Source: an uncultured Oscillospiraceae bacterium (lineage in GTDB: Bacteria > Bacillota > Clostridia > Oscillospirales > Oscillospiraceae). From it: DNA of 64,000 nt. The stretch covers positions 45,328 through 109,327 of the forward strand of contig CALWZP010000005.1 of NCBI GenBank assembly GCA_944386055.1. Direction: 5' to 3'. Position 1 is the stretch's first letter; each line of letters begins with the position of its first letter. Below the pieces are notes generated by a model. The model was not told the origin of the DNA, did not search any database, and worked only from the letters and a program-made list of their open reading frames with translations. The translations under genes were made by a program, and so were the position numbers. This document shows, piece by piece, positions 8,794 through 17,728 of this stretch.

Positions 8794-11091
8794 ATGTCCC
8801 ACACCCACGACCAAGACCCGCCCCAGGACCAGGAGTACTCGCTGGAGGAGATCCTGGCGGAGTTCTCCAGCAAAAAGCCCCCCCAGACGGCGGTGCCCGT
8901 CACGCCGGATCCCCACGCCGGGGCGGACGGCGGGACGGCGGAGGCCCCGGACAGTCCGGAGCCCGACCTGCCCTGGCCGGAAGCGCCCCGCACCCACCGC
9001 CGCCGGGGGAAGGTGATCTCCTTCCCCGGTGCCCCCCGGGAGCGTTCCCCGGAAGAGGCCTCCCCGCCCGGGGATGATCCGGTTTCCGCTTCCTCCCCTG
9101 AGGAAGCGGACCACCCCCGGCCGGAGCGCGGCGGAGACGGCCCCGAAGAGGCTCTCCCCGAGAATCCGGACGAGGCGGAGGACGAAGAGGCAGACGAAGG
9201 GGAGCAGCCCGGAGAGGCGGACAACCTGGTGGCCTTCCCCCGCCGCCGCTCCCCCCTGGCCCTGCTGGTGCGCCGGCTGAACCGGAAGATGGACCGCTAT
9301 GCCGACCAGATGTACCAGGAGGAGGGGGTGGAGGTCTCTGACGCCACCCGCCGGGCGGAGGAGCTCATCCCCGGGGTGGACCGGGAGGAGGAACCCGCCG
9401 GTCCGGAGCCCCGGCGGCGCCGCCCGGCGCCGCCCCCGCCGCCCGATGTACCCCCCCAGGAGCTGCTCCAGCGCTGGTCCAAAGGTCTGAAGTCCCTGGG
9501 CACCCGCAGCGTCCTGCTGCTGCTCCCCTGTGTACTCCAGCTGTACCTGATGGCGGCGGCGGCCGTGCCCCAGGTGCCTCTGCCGCCGCCCCTGGCGGAC
9601 TCCTTCCAGCTTCAGGTCTGGCTGTCGGCCGGACTGCTGATTCTGGCGCTGTGTCTGTGCGGCGATGTGGTGCTGCAGGCACTGGCCAACATCTTCCGGC
9701 TGTCCATGGGGCTGGACACCCTGGCGGTGCTGGGCTGTCTGGCCACCCTGGCCGATGCGCTGACCATGCTCACCCTGGACCCCCGGGAAGAGCACCTGCC
9801 CTATTGCGGTGTGTGCTGCTTCGCCCTGCTGGCACTCAGCCGGGGTGCCTATTTCAAACGCCGGGGACTGCGGCTGGCCTGCCGGACGGCCGCCGCTGCG
9901 GCGGAGCCCTATCTGGTCACCCTGGACGAGGGGAAGTGGAACGGCCGGGACACCTACACCAAGTGGCAGGGCACCGCCGCCGGTTTCGGAAGCCAGATCC
10001 AGACCGAGGACGGCGCTCAGCGGATCTTCCGGGTGGCCGCCCCCCTGCTGCTGCTGGCCGCCCTGCTGTTCTCCCTGCTCTCCTCCCTGGGGCGGGAGCG
10101 GCCGGAGCACCTGCTGTGGTGCCTCTCCGCCACCCTGACGGCGGCGGGCTCCTTCTCCGCCCTGCTGGTCTACGGAAAGCCCTTTTTCCTGGTCTCCCGC
10201 CGGCTGGCCAAGGACGGCGCTGCCCTGGCCGGCTGGCCGGGAATCGGCCGCTCCAGGGCCCGGTGCGGCATCCTGCTCACCGACACCGACCTGTTTCCCC
10301 CGGGCTCGGTGGAGCTCAACGGCATCAAGGTGTTCGGCTCTTTCCCGCTGGAACGGGTGGTGGCCTACACCGCCACCCTCATCCGGGACTCGGGCAGCGG
10401 ATTGGACCGGGTGTTCCACGATCTGCTCCGCGCCCAGGGGGCGCTGTACCGCCGGGCGGAGGGGCTGTGCTGCTACGAGGGGGGCGGACTGTCCGCCAAT
10501 ATCCGGGGAGACCAGGTGCTGGTGGGCTCCGCCGCCTTTATGAACCTGATGGAGGTGGCCCTGCCCCAGGGATTGAATGTGAAAAACGCCGTGTTCTGCG
10601 CCATCAACGGCGATCTGGCGGGCATCTTCGCCCTGAACTACGACCTGCCCGACACCGTCCCACCCGCCCTGTCCGCCCTGCTGCGCAACCATGTGGGGCC
10701 GGTGCTGGCCACCCGGGACTTCAACCTCATCCCCGCCATGCTCCGCCAGCGCTTCAAGCTGCCGGTGGACCGGATGGAGTATCCCCCGGTGGAGCGCCGG
10801 CGGGAGCTGTCCCGTTCCGATCAGCCCCACAGCGAGGTACTCACCGCCGTTCTCTGCCGGGAGGGGCTGGCCCCCTTTACCGAGGCAGTGGTGGGCGGGA
10901 AGCGGCTGCGCGCCGCGGTGGTCCTGGGCGCGGGATTGGCCTGCCTGGGCAGTGCGCTGGGGCTGCTGCTCACCTTCTACCTCACCTTTGTGGACGCCTA
11001 TTCCTCCCTGGGGGCGCTGAGCCTGCTGGCCTTCTGCGCCGCCTGGCTGGTCCCCACCTGGCTGATCTCCGGCTGGGTAAATCAATACTGA
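8794..11091 (+). CDS. P-type ATPase-like membrane protein lacking the catalytic aspartate
   Basis: 765-aa protein. The N-terminal ~210 residues are acidic and low in complexity, with a short EYSLEEILAEFSSKK motif near the start. Several membrane segments follow, then a cytoplasmic region laid out like a P1B-type ATPase, and two final membrane segments near residues 705-760. The phosphorylation motif DKTGT is replaced by TDTDL (residues 496-500). A nucleotide-domain-like GDQVLVGSAAFM is at about 572. The region matching TGDN reads LATRDFN, and no GDGxND is seen. It therefore probably cannot pump ions by the P-type cycle; a sensory or scaffold role is possible. The ATG follows AGGAGGTGA. Confidence 0.7.
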   Translation: MSHTHDQDPPQDQEYSLEEILAEFSSKKPPQTAVPVTPDPHAGADGGTAEAPDSPEPDLPWPEAPRTHRRRGKVISFPGAPRERSPEEASPPGDDPVSASSPEEADHPRPERGGDGPEEALPENPDEAEDEEADEGEQPGEADNLVAFPRRRSPLALLVRRLNRKMDRYADQMYQEEGVEVSDATRRAEELIPGVDREEEPAGPEPRRRRPAPPPPPDVPPQELLQRWSKGLKSLGTRSVLLLLPCVLQLYLMAAAAVPQVPLPPPLADSFQLQVWLSAGLLILALCLCGDVVLQALANIFRLSMGLDTLAVLGCLATLADALTMLTLDPREEHLPYCGVCCFALLALSRGAYFKRRGLRLACRTAAAAAEPYLVTLDEGKWNGRDTYTKWQGTAAGFGSQIQTEDGAQRIFRVAAPLLLLAALLFSLLSSLGRERPEHLLWCLSATLTAAGSFSALLVYGKPFFLVSRRLAKDGAALAGWPGIGRSRARCGILLTDTDLFPPGSVELNGIKVFGSFPLERVVAYTATLIRDSGSGLDRVFHDLLRAQGALYRRAEGLCCYEGGGLSANIRGDQVLVGSAAFMNLMEVALPQGLNVKNAVFCAINGDLAGIFALNYDLPDTVPPALSALLRNHVGPVLATRDFNLIPAMLRQRFKLPVDRMEYPPVERRRELSRSDQPHSEVLTAVLCREGLAPFTEAVVGGKRLRAAVVLGAGLACLGSALGLLLTFYLTFVDAYSSLGALSLLAFCAAWLVPTWLISGWVNQY

Positions 11092-11108
11092 TCTGCAAAG
11101 GCTTCCCG

Positions 11109-11139
11109 CCGGCGGGCACACTCTCTGTGTGCCCGCCGG
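11109..11139. terminator. strong hairpin after the P-type ATPase-like gene
   Basis: 13-bp perfect stem (11109-11121 / 11127-11139) with TCTCT loop. There is no clear U-tract after it, so it may stabilise the 3' end rather than terminate cleanly. Confidence 0.55.
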
Positions 11140-11196
11140 TCCGCTCTGTCCCCTCCCCAACCGTCCCGCTCCCGCATAGGATGGCGGGAAGGGAGC

Positions 11197-11754
11197 GTGG
11201 ACGACATGGACTGGACTTCTGCGGCCGCCGCCCTGATCTTCGGGGCGGCAGCCAACCTGGATACCTTCATCCTCGCCCTGGCCTGGGGAACCCGGGGTGG
11301 GCGGCTGTCCCCCGGGCAGGGGGCGGTGATCGGCGGGGTGACCACCGCCGTGACCTGGTGCGCCCTGGCCCTGGGCCGTGTCGCCGCGGCGCTGACCGCG
11401 GCGGCCGCCGTGCTGGGGCCGGTGCTGCTGGTGGTACTTGGATTTTGGACCCTGCTGGACTGGCTCCGCCGCCTGGGGCAGACAGAGACCCCGCCCCCGC
11501 CGCCCGCCGGGCTGCGGGGCTGTCTGCCGCTGGCGGCGGCCCTGGCGGTGAACAATGCGGGCATGGGGATGGCCGCCGGGGCGGCGGGCCTGTCTCCCCT
11601 GTGGGCCTCGGCGATCAACCTGGGCGTCACGCTGCTGGCGCTCCTTGCGGGCTGTTCTCTGGGTCGCCGCGCCGCCGGACACGGCTGGCACCGCTGGGCG
11701 CTGCCCCTGTCCGGGGCGCTGCTGGTGGTGCTGGGAGCTTTAGAGATGCTGTGA
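11197..11754 (+). CDS. YtaF/MntP-like six-helix membrane protein
   Basis: 185-aa protein of alternating hydrophobic helices. It has the small-residue motif AANLDTFILALAWG in the first helix and a matching LAVNNAGMGMAAGAAG in the fourth. This internal repeat with acidic or polar residues is typical of the manganese exporter MntP and the sporulation protein YtaF. GTG 11197 lies 3-4 nt after GAAGGGAG; ATG 11206 is the alternative start. Transport of Mn2+ or another divalent cation is inferred from the family and not shown by local context. Confidence 0.75.
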   Translation: MDDMDWTSAAAALIFGAAANLDTFILALAWGTRGGRLSPGQGAVIGGVTTAVTWCALALGRVAAALTAAAAVLGPVLLVVLGFWTLLDWLRRLGQTETPPPPPAGLRGCLPLAAALAVNNAGMGMAAGAAGLSPLWASAINLGVTLLALLAGCSLGRRAAGHGWHRWALPLSGALLVVLGALEML

Positions 11755-11758
11755 CCCC

Positions 11759-11787
11759 TTGCCATCCGGCGGCGGGGATGGTACAAT
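11759..11787 (+). promoter_or_regulatory. pepD promoter
   Basis: TTGCCA (11759-11764), 17-bp spacer, TACAAT (11782-11787). It would give a leader of about 110 nt before the pepD start; no structured element is apparent in it. Confidence 0.7.
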
Positions 11788-11903
11788 ATGCTGTCTGAAG
11801 GATAGATTGCGGCATCTTGATATGTCCCGGACGGCCTGCCCGGGTCCGCTGTATCCGGGATGAGATCCCTGTATTCCTGCTTTTGTACAGAAGGGGGGCT
11901 CCC

Positions 11904-13412
11904 ATGGAAAGCCAGACGCTCACCGCGCTCCTTGGTAACGACGCTGCCATCATCCAGGGGGTGCTCTCTGAATTTCTCCCCCTGTGCGACATCCCCCACC
12001 CCTCCCGCCACGAGGAGGCCATCGCCCGCCGTCTGGCGGACCTGCTCTCCCGCCGGGGCTGGACAGTGGAGCTGGACGGGGCCTGGAACCTGCGGGCGGA
12101 TCTGCCCGGCACCCCGGGGCTGGAAAACGCCCCCCTGGTGGCCATCCAGGGGCACACCGACATGGTGTGCGCCGTCCGGCGGGGCAGCGGCTACCGCCCG
12201 GAGGAGGACCCGGTGCACACCGTGGTGGAGGGGGACCTCCTGCGCACCGACGGCCGCTCCTCCCTGGGGGCGGACTGCAACATGGGCAACGCCGCCGCCC
12301 TGTGGCTGCTCACCCGTCCCATCCCCCACGGACCGGTGCGGCTGCTGCTCACCGCCGCGGAGGAGGTTGGTCTGGAGGGGGCCTCCCAGGTGCAGGACGC
12401 CTGGCTGAAGGGGATCTCCTTCCTCCTCAACACCGACGGCTTCCGCCTGGGGGACCTGGTGGTCAGCTCCGCCGGCGGCCGGCGGGAGCTGTATACCCGC
12501 CCCCTGCACACCGTGCTGCGCCGGGGGACCCGGGCCTTCCGCCTGTCCTTCCACGGTTTTCTGGGAGGGCACTCCGGCTATGACATCCACCTGGGCCGGG
12601 CCAACCCCATCAAGCTGATGGCCCTGGTGCTGGGGGAACTGCGGGAGACGGTGGAGTACGAGCTGGCGGAGCTGTCCGGCGGCCACAGCCCCAACTCCAT
12701 CCCCATGGAGTGCTCTGCCACCATCGCCCTGGACCCTCAATTCATCCCCGCCCTTGCCCAGGCCGCGGCCCATATCTCGGGGAAGCTGAGCTCCCTCTAC
12801 GGCCGGCGGGACCCGGACGGACGGCTGTCCCTCACCGAGGTGCAGCCCCCTGAGCGGGTGTGGACCACCCCCTGCCGGGACGGGACGCTGGACCTGCTGA
12901 GCCTGCTGTACACCGGAGTGTACGCCATGCACGACACCATCCCCGACCGGGTGAGCGCCTCCTCCAACCTGGGCATGGTCTATACCCAGGAGAAGGAGAT
13001 CGTGGTGCGCACCTTCCTGCGCTGCACCCATGACTTCAGCGAGGAGATCCTGGCCTTCCAGCACGCCCGGGCGGCCCGGTCCGCCGGCTTCTCCCTCGCC
13101 TCCCACGGCTACCCCGGCTGGCCCGGGGATGCGGACGACCCCCTGGCCCGGGCCATGGCCCGGATCTACCGCCGGGTGAACGGGCACCGGGCCCGGATCA
13201 CCGCCATCCATGCGGGGCTGGAGCCCTCCGTCCTCCGGGCCAAAAATCCGGACATGCGCATCGTCAGCACCGGCCCGGACATTTTCAACCCCCACTCCAC
13301 CGACGAGCATGTGCGCCTGTCCTCCCTGCCCCCCTATGTGCGGCTGCTGGCCGCCGCGCTGGAGGAGCTGGCCCTCCATCCCCCCGGCGGAAAACGAAAG
13401 AAGAAAGCGTGA
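11904..13412 (+). CDS. pepD: aminoacyl-histidine dipeptidase (peptidase M20C)
   Basis: Cytosolic zinc dipeptidase that cleaves Xaa-His and other dipeptides; 502 aa, normal family length. Metal-site motifs are IQGHTDMV (His about 84, Asp about 86), the bridging Asp in SLGADCNMGN (usually LGADNGIG, so this is a variant), and the catalytic pair in AAEEVGLEGAS. The C-terminal domain ends with the usual STGPDIFNPHSTDEHV stretch. ATG 11904 is chosen because AAGGGGGG precedes it, although the frame is open further upstream. It is followed closely by an AEC transporter gene, possibly in one operon. Confidence 0.93.
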   Translation: MESQTLTALLGNDAAIIQGVLSEFLPLCDIPHPSRHEEAIARRLADLLSRRGWTVELDGAWNLRADLPGTPGLENAPLVAIQGHTDMVCAVRRGSGYRPEEDPVHTVVEGDLLRTDGRSSLGADCNMGNAAALWLLTRPIPHGPVRLLLTAAEEVGLEGASQVQDAWLKGISFLLNTDGFRLGDLVVSSAGGRRELYTRPLHTVLRRGTRAFRLSFHGFLGGHSGYDIHLGRANPIKLMALVLGELRETVEYELAELSGGHSPNSIPMECSATIALDPQFIPALAQAAAHISGKLSSLYGRRDPDGRLSLTEVQPPERVWTTPCRDGTLDLLSLLYTGVYAMHDTIPDRVSASSNLGMVYTQEKEIVVRTFLRCTHDFSEEILAFQHARAARSAGFSLASHGYPGWPGDADDPLARAMARIYRRVNGHRARITAIHAGLEPSVLRAKNPDMRIVSTGPDIFNPHSTDEHVRLSSLPPYVRLLAAALEELALHPPGGKRKKKA

Positions 13413-13419
13413 CCTCTCT

Positions 13420-14319
13420 TTGGAAATCATCTATCTGCAGCTCCAGATCTTCCTGCTGGTGGCCGTGGGCTTCCTGCTGTCCAAGCTGGGCATGATGGCC
13501 CTGGTCACCCGCAAACAGCTCACCGACCTGGTGATCTATGTGGTGCTCCCCTGCAACATCGTGGAGTCCTTCCAGATCGACCTGACCCACGAGCTGCTCC
13601 TCTCCACCGGGATCGTGCTCCTGCTGGGCTTCGGGGCCCAGGGGCTGTACGCCCTGCTCAACCTGTTTCTGTGGCGGAGGTTCGACTCCCGGCGGCAGAT
13701 CAACCTGAAATACGGCACCATCTGCTCCAACGCCGGCTTTATGGGCCTGCCCATCTCCCTGGCGGTGTTCGGCTCCACCGGGCTGATGTACGCCTCGGTG
13801 GCCCTGCTGCCCATCCGGCTGTTCATGTGGTCGGCGGGGCTGTCCCTGTACACCGCCACCACCAAGAAGCAGGTGCTCAAGACCCTGGCCACTCACCCCT
13901 GCATCATCGCGGTGTTCGTGGGCTTTGCCCTGATGTTCTCCGGGCTGGAGCTGCCCACCTTCCTCAACGACACCATCAACAGCCTGGGCAACTGCTGCAC
14001 CGCCCTTTCCATGGTGGTCATCGGGGCCATCCTGGCCGATGTGGACCCCCGCACGGTGCTGGAGCCGGCGGTGATCTACTATGTTATCATCCGGCTCATC
14101 GCCATCCCGGCGGTGCTGTATGGAATCCTCCTCCTGCTCCATGTGGATGGGCTGGTCACCGGCATCATCGTCATTCTCTCCGCCATGCCCGCCGGCAGCA
14201 CCACCGCCATGCTGGCCCAGAAGTACGACCAGGACCCGGAGTTCGCCTCCAAGATGGTCTTTCTCTCCACCCTGGTCTCCCTGGTGACCCTGCCCCTGTG
14301 GGCGCTGCTGCTCACCTGA
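13420..14319 (+). CDS. AEC (auxin efflux carrier) family transporter
   Basis: About 299 aa with ten predicted hydrophobic segments and the two-fold AEC/BART architecture. Examples are LTDLVIYVVLPCNIVESF near the N-terminus and ILSAMPAGSTTAMLAQKYDQD near the C-terminus. Bacterial members include malate and other organic-anion transporters; the substrate here is unknown. The start is uncertain: the most likely is TTG 13420, 7 nt after the pepD stop, with only a weak GAAAG-rich site upstream. It ends before a strong terminator. Confidence 0.85.
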   Translation: MEIIYLQLQIFLLVAVGFLLSKLGMMALVTRKQLTDLVIYVVLPCNIVESFQIDLTHELLLSTGIVLLLGFGAQGLYALLNLFLWRRFDSRRQINLKYGTICSNAGFMGLPISLAVFGSTGLMYASVALLPIRLFMWSAGLSLYTATTKKQVLKTLATHPCIIAVFVGFALMFSGLELPTFLNDTINSLGNCCTALSMVVIGAILADVDPRTVLEPAVIYYVIIRLIAIPAVLYGILLLLHVDGLVTGIIVILSAMPAGSTTAMLAQKYDQDPEFASKMVFLSTLVSLVTLPLWALLLT

Positions 14320-14341
14320 CCTTTCCCATTTTCCGATCTAA

Positions 14342-14381
14342 AACGCCCCCGGCGCGGAACGGATTCCGCGCCGGGGGCGTT
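14342..14381. terminator. bidirectional terminator between the AEC transporter gene and mrp
   Basis: Perfect 18-bp GC-rich stem (14342-14359 / 14364-14381), CGGA loop, followed by GTTCTCT. It separates convergent genes. Confidence 0.88.
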
Positions 14382-14405
14382 GTTCTCTCATGGGTGTGTA
14401 CGGGC

Positions 14406-15236
14406 TTACTGGGGCTGATCCAGCTGCTCCGCCACGCCCTCCAGATAGTTGGGCTGCAGGTCCTCGATCTCGCCGGCGTCGAACGCCCGGGCCACCTTGG
14501 GGTCGATGGGCAGCCGCGCCAGCAGCTTCACCCCCATGGAGCGGGCCACCAGGTCGATGCGGCTCTCGCCGAAGATGGCGTGCTCGCTGCCGCAGTCGGG
14601 ACACTTGAAATAGCTGTAGTTCTCCACCAGGCCCAGGATGGGGATATTCATCATCTTGGCCATGTTCACCGCCTTGGCCACGATCATGCTCACCAGGTCC
14701 TGGGGAGAGGTGACCACGATGATGCCGTCCACCGGCAGGGACTGGAACACCGTCAGGGGCACATCTCCGGTGCCCGGGGGCATATCCACGAACAGGTAGT
14801 CCACATCCCCCCAGACCACATCGGTCCAGAACTGCTTCACCACGCCCGCCAGCACGGGACCGCGCCAGATCACCGGGTCGGTCTCATTGGCGGTGAGCAG
14901 ATTCAGGGACATCACCCGCACCCCCGTCCTGCTCAGGGAGGGGAGAATGCCCGCCTCGCTGGCGGAGGCCTTTTCATGGATGTGGAAGGCCTGGGGGATG
15001 GAGGGGCCGGTGATGTCGGCGTCCAGGATGCCGACGGTATGGCCCCGTTTGGCCATGGCGGAGGCCAGGCTGGCAGTGACGGTGCTCTTGCCCACCCCGC
15101 CCTTGCCGCTGACCACGGCGATGACCTTCTTGATGTGGGACTGCTCGTTGCACTTCTCGTGCATGTCCTGGGGCGCGGTGCGCTCGGCGCAGCTGGAGCC
15201 GCAGGAGGAACAGTCGTGGGTGCATTCTTCAGACAT
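14406..15236 (-). CDS. Mrp/NBP35 (ApbC) family iron-sulfur carrier ATPase
   Basis: 276-aa P-loop protein of the Mrp/ApbC family, which binds and transfers Fe-S clusters to apo-proteins. The deviant Walker A GKGGVGKST is at residues 44-52. The N-terminus carries a cysteine cluster (C5, C9, C12, C16), and the C-terminal CPDC gives the conserved CxxC that bridges a cluster in the dimer. AGGAGAGTTGCAAC precedes the ATG. It is the last gene of the recJ-relA-dtd-MBL-hemZ-kinase-mrp minus-strand run. Radical SAM and Fe-S enzymes are abundant in this window. Confidence 0.92.
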   Translation of the reverse strand: MSEECTHDCSSCGSSCAERTAPQDMHEKCNEQSHIKKVIAVVSGKGGVGKSTVTASLASAMAKRGHTVGILDADITGPSIPQAFHIHEKASASEAGILPSLSRTGVRVMSLNLLTANETDPVIWRGPVLAGVVKQFWTDVVWGDVDYLFVDMPPGTGDVPLTVFQSLPVDGIIVVTSPQDLVSMIVAKAVNMAKMMNIPILGLVENYSYFKCPDCGSEHAIFGESRIDLVARSMGVKLLARLPIDPKVARAFDAGEIEDLQPNYLEGVAEQLDQPQ

Positions 15237-15291
15237 GTTGCAACTCTCCTTTGTTTATTTTTTCATTGGGAACAGGCCGGAGAACCGGCCG

Positions 15292-16230
15292 TTAGGAATA
15301 GTGATAGCTTCCGCCGCCGATGAACTCCCGCAGCAGGGAGTCCTTGGCCACCAGCTGGGGGTCGATGGGTTCAAAATAGTCAAAGGCGGCGATGAGGTCC
15401 AGCAGCTCACTGCGCCGGGCGTTCTCCGGAGGCACCGCCTCCAGCAGCGGGCGGGCGTAGTGTTTCATCACCGACACCTCATAGGGCAGGGAGGAGTCAA
15501 AGATGATGTCCGCCCGATTTTTGTAGGGGGAGATGTACAGCTTCTCCCCCCGGCGGACATTGGCCCACATGGCCAGGGTCTCCGCCACACCGGTATTGCG
15601 GAAGTTATAGTCCCGCACCGCCCGGCGGGTCAGGCGCATCCAGGTGCCCTTGAAGCGCAGCTGGGACCCCTCGTTCACATCGGAGCGGGCGGAGATGTAC
15701 AGCTTGATGGCCTCGGGATGGCGGCCGGCGATGTCGTCGTTCAGGGCGTGGATCCCCTCGAAAATGGCGATCTCATTCTTCCCCAGGCGCAGGGGTGTGC
15801 CGCGGTTGTCATTGCGCATCTGACGGGCGAACTCAAACTTGGGGACCACCACCTCCTCCCCCCGGGACAGGGCGGTGAAATGCCGGTCCAGCAGCTCCAT
15901 ATCCAGGCACTGGGGGGACTCAAAGTCGATGTCCCCTTCCGGTGTGCGCGGCGCGGTGGCGCGGTTCAGGCTCTTAAAGTAGTTGTCCATGGCGACGGCA
16001 TGGGAATTCACCCCACGGCGGCGCAGCTCCTCCTCGATCTTCAGGGCCGTGGTGGTCTTGCCCGAACCGGAGGGCCCGGACAGAAGCACCAGGGGGCTGC
16101 GCTCCAGATTGGCCATGATCTTGTCCGCCGCCAAAGCGATCCGCTGACGGTAGTTCTGGTCGCACTCCTCCAAAAACGCGGTCACATCGGTGCGGATGCG
16201 CTCGTTGATCTCCTGCAGTTGATACGCCAT
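15292..16230 (-). CDS. uridine kinase-like nucleoside kinase
   Basis: 312-aa P-loop kinase. Walker A is SGPSGSGKTT ending at residue 60. VAMDNYFKSLNR supplies the Asp/Tyr substrate residues of the uridine kinase/phosphoribulokinase fold, and IAIFEGIHALN is the family's Walker B-like block. In Clostridia such proteins often have extra N-terminal TGS-like regions; here only about 45 residues precede the P-loop. The frame is open further upstream, but ATG 16230 sits just after the hemZ stop and gives the family-typical start. The phosphorylated nucleoside (uridine or cytidine) is inferred. Confidence 0.85.
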   Translation of the reverse strand: MAYQLQEINERIRTDVTAFLEECDQNYRQRIALAADKIMANLERSPLVLLSGPSGSGKTTTALKIEEELRRRGVNSHAVAMDNYFKSLNRATAPRTPEGDIDFESPQCLDMELLDRHFTALSRGEEVVVPKFEFARQMRNDNRGTPLRLGKNEIAIFEGIHALNDDIAGRHPEAIKLYISARSDVNEGSQLRFKGTWMRLTRRAVRDYNFRNTGVAETLAMWANVRRGEKLYISPYKNRADIIFDSSLPYEVSVMKHYARPLLEAVPPENARRSELLDLIAAFDYFEPIDPQLVAKDSLLREFIGGGSYHYS

Positions 16231-16237
16231 TGAAACC

Positions 16238-17728
16238 TCACTCTTCTTCCGTGGGCAGTCCCTGCCAGAAGGACAGGGCCGCCCGCTTTGCCTCCATCCA
16301 GCGCTCCCGCTGGCCGATATAGTCATATGGATACTTGGGGTTGGATATGCGCCGGATCTTCCCCGCACCGGGGTCCACCAGCTTGGTGACCCCGCCGCCC
16401 CCCAGGGCCAGGATGGAGTGAAGCTCCTCCATCATGGCGATGTTGTACAGGCTCTCATATCCCGGGCGGCACCAGCCCACATTCTCAAACCCGCCGGACA
16501 TGTACTTCTGCCGGTACAGGTAATAGGGGACATACCCCGCCCTCCGCAGCCGGTCCCAGGCGTAGTCCAGCATCCGGGCCACCTCCTCCCCGCCGGGGAG
16601 CGGCGCGCCGCCGGTCAGGCCGGAGCCCCGCTTCAAGGCCAGGGTGTGGACGGTGATATTCTCCGGTCCCAGGTCCAGCACGCCGTCCAGACTGTACCGG
16701 AAGCCCTCCGGGCTGTCCCCCGGCAGTCCGGCGATCAGGTCCATGTTCACCGCGGCAAAGCCTGCCTCCCGGGCCAGGGCATAGGCCGCGCGCACCTGCT
16801 CCGCCGTGTGCCGGCGGCCGATGGCGGCGAGCACCTCGTCCCGCAGGGTCTGGGGGTTTACCGACACCCGGTCCGCCCCCGCCCGGCGCAGGGCGGAGAG
16901 TTTTTCCCGGGTAATGGTGTCCGGGCGCCCCGCCTCCACGGTGTACTCCTCACAGGAGGACAGGTCGAAGGCCTGTCCCAGGGTGGACAGCACCTCTGTC
17001 AGCTGCTCCGCCGACAGGGTGGTGGGGGTGCCGCCCCCCACATACACCGAGCGCACCCGCATCCCGGCCTGTCTTGTCAGCTCCCCCGACAGGGCGATCT
17101 CCTCCCGCAGGGTCTCCAGGAAGGGCTCCACCAGCTTCAGGCACCCCTTCACATCCGCGGAGATGAAGGAGCAGTAGGCGCACCGGCTGGGGCAAAAGGG
17201 GATCCCCAGATACAGGGAGATATCCCGGGGGCCCAGGCCCCGCTTCACCGCCAGGCTGGCCTTTGCGCAGTCCATGGCCAGCCGCCGCCGCAGCGGGGAG
17301 ACATCGTATCTCTGGCGCAGCTCCTTCTCCGCCTGAGCGGGAGTCATCCCCCCCTCCATGGCCCGGGTGGGCAGCTTCACCGGCCGCACACCGGTGAGGG
17401 CGCCCCAGGCCGGCCGCCGTCCGGTGAGCTCTACCGCCGCCCGGTAGAAGGCGCTCTTCAGCGCCCGCTGCTCCGCCCGGGCCAGCAGCACCGGGTCTCC
17501 TCCCGGCGGCAGGGGCGCCCGGCCCGTCCGCCGGACCTCCCTCCCCCCCAGGCGCAGCCGGGCCGTACCGGTGAGCCACCTCTCCCCCCGGTGCAGGGTG
17601 AGCCACAGGGCGTCCTCCCCCTCCCCCGGCGGGGCGTCCGGGTACTCCGGCCGCTGGTCCGGGAATAGGGTGAGGAGCATCTGCTCCGTCCCGTACCGGT
17701 GGTTGTGCCCGGCGAGATAGAGCTTCAT
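16238..17728 (-). CDS. hemZ: coproporphyrinogen dehydrogenase HemZ (radical SAM)
   Basis: 496-aa HemN-like radical SAM enzyme. The iron-sulfur motif CPSRCAYC lies at about residues 178-185 in IPFCPSRCAYCSF. It is followed by YVGGGTPTTL and the HemN-like SVNPQTLRDEVLAAIGR stretch. HemZ proteins are annotated as oxygen-independent coproporphyrinogen III oxidases, but many HemN relatives have other roles such as heme chaperoning. No other heme genes are nearby, so the activity is uncertain. Its ATG overlaps the stop of the upstream MBL gene (ATGA). Confidence 0.88.
   Translation of the reverse strand: MKLYLAGHNHRYGTEQMLLTLFPDQRPEYPDAPPGEGEDALWLTLHRGERWLTGTARLRLGGREVRRTGRAPLPPGGDPVLLARAEQRALKSAFYRAAVELTGRRPAWGALTGVRPVKLPTRAMEGGMTPAQAEKELRQRYDVSPLRRRLAMDCAKASLAVKRGLGPRDISLYLGIPFCPSRCAYCSFISADVKGCLKLVEPFLETLREEIALSGELTRQAGMRVRSVYVGGGTPTTLSAEQLTEVLSTLGQAFDLSSCEEYTVEAGRPDTITREKLSALRRAGADRVSVNPQTLRDEVLAAIGRRHTAEQVRAAYALAREAGFAAVNMDLIAGLPGDSPEGFRYSLDGVLDLGPENITVHTLALKRGSGLTGGAPLPGGEEVARMLDYAWDRLRRAGYVPYYLYRQKYMSGGFENVGWCRPGYESLYNIAMMEELHSILALGGGGVTKLVDPGAGKIRRISNPKYPYDYIGQRERWMEAKRAALSFWQGLPTEEE

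Noticed and set aside
8698..11691. 997-codon minus-strand frame
   Set aside because: Antisense to the P-type ATPase-like gene and its neighbours; a typical product of high GC third positions, with Gln/Gly/Arg-rich nonsense sequence.
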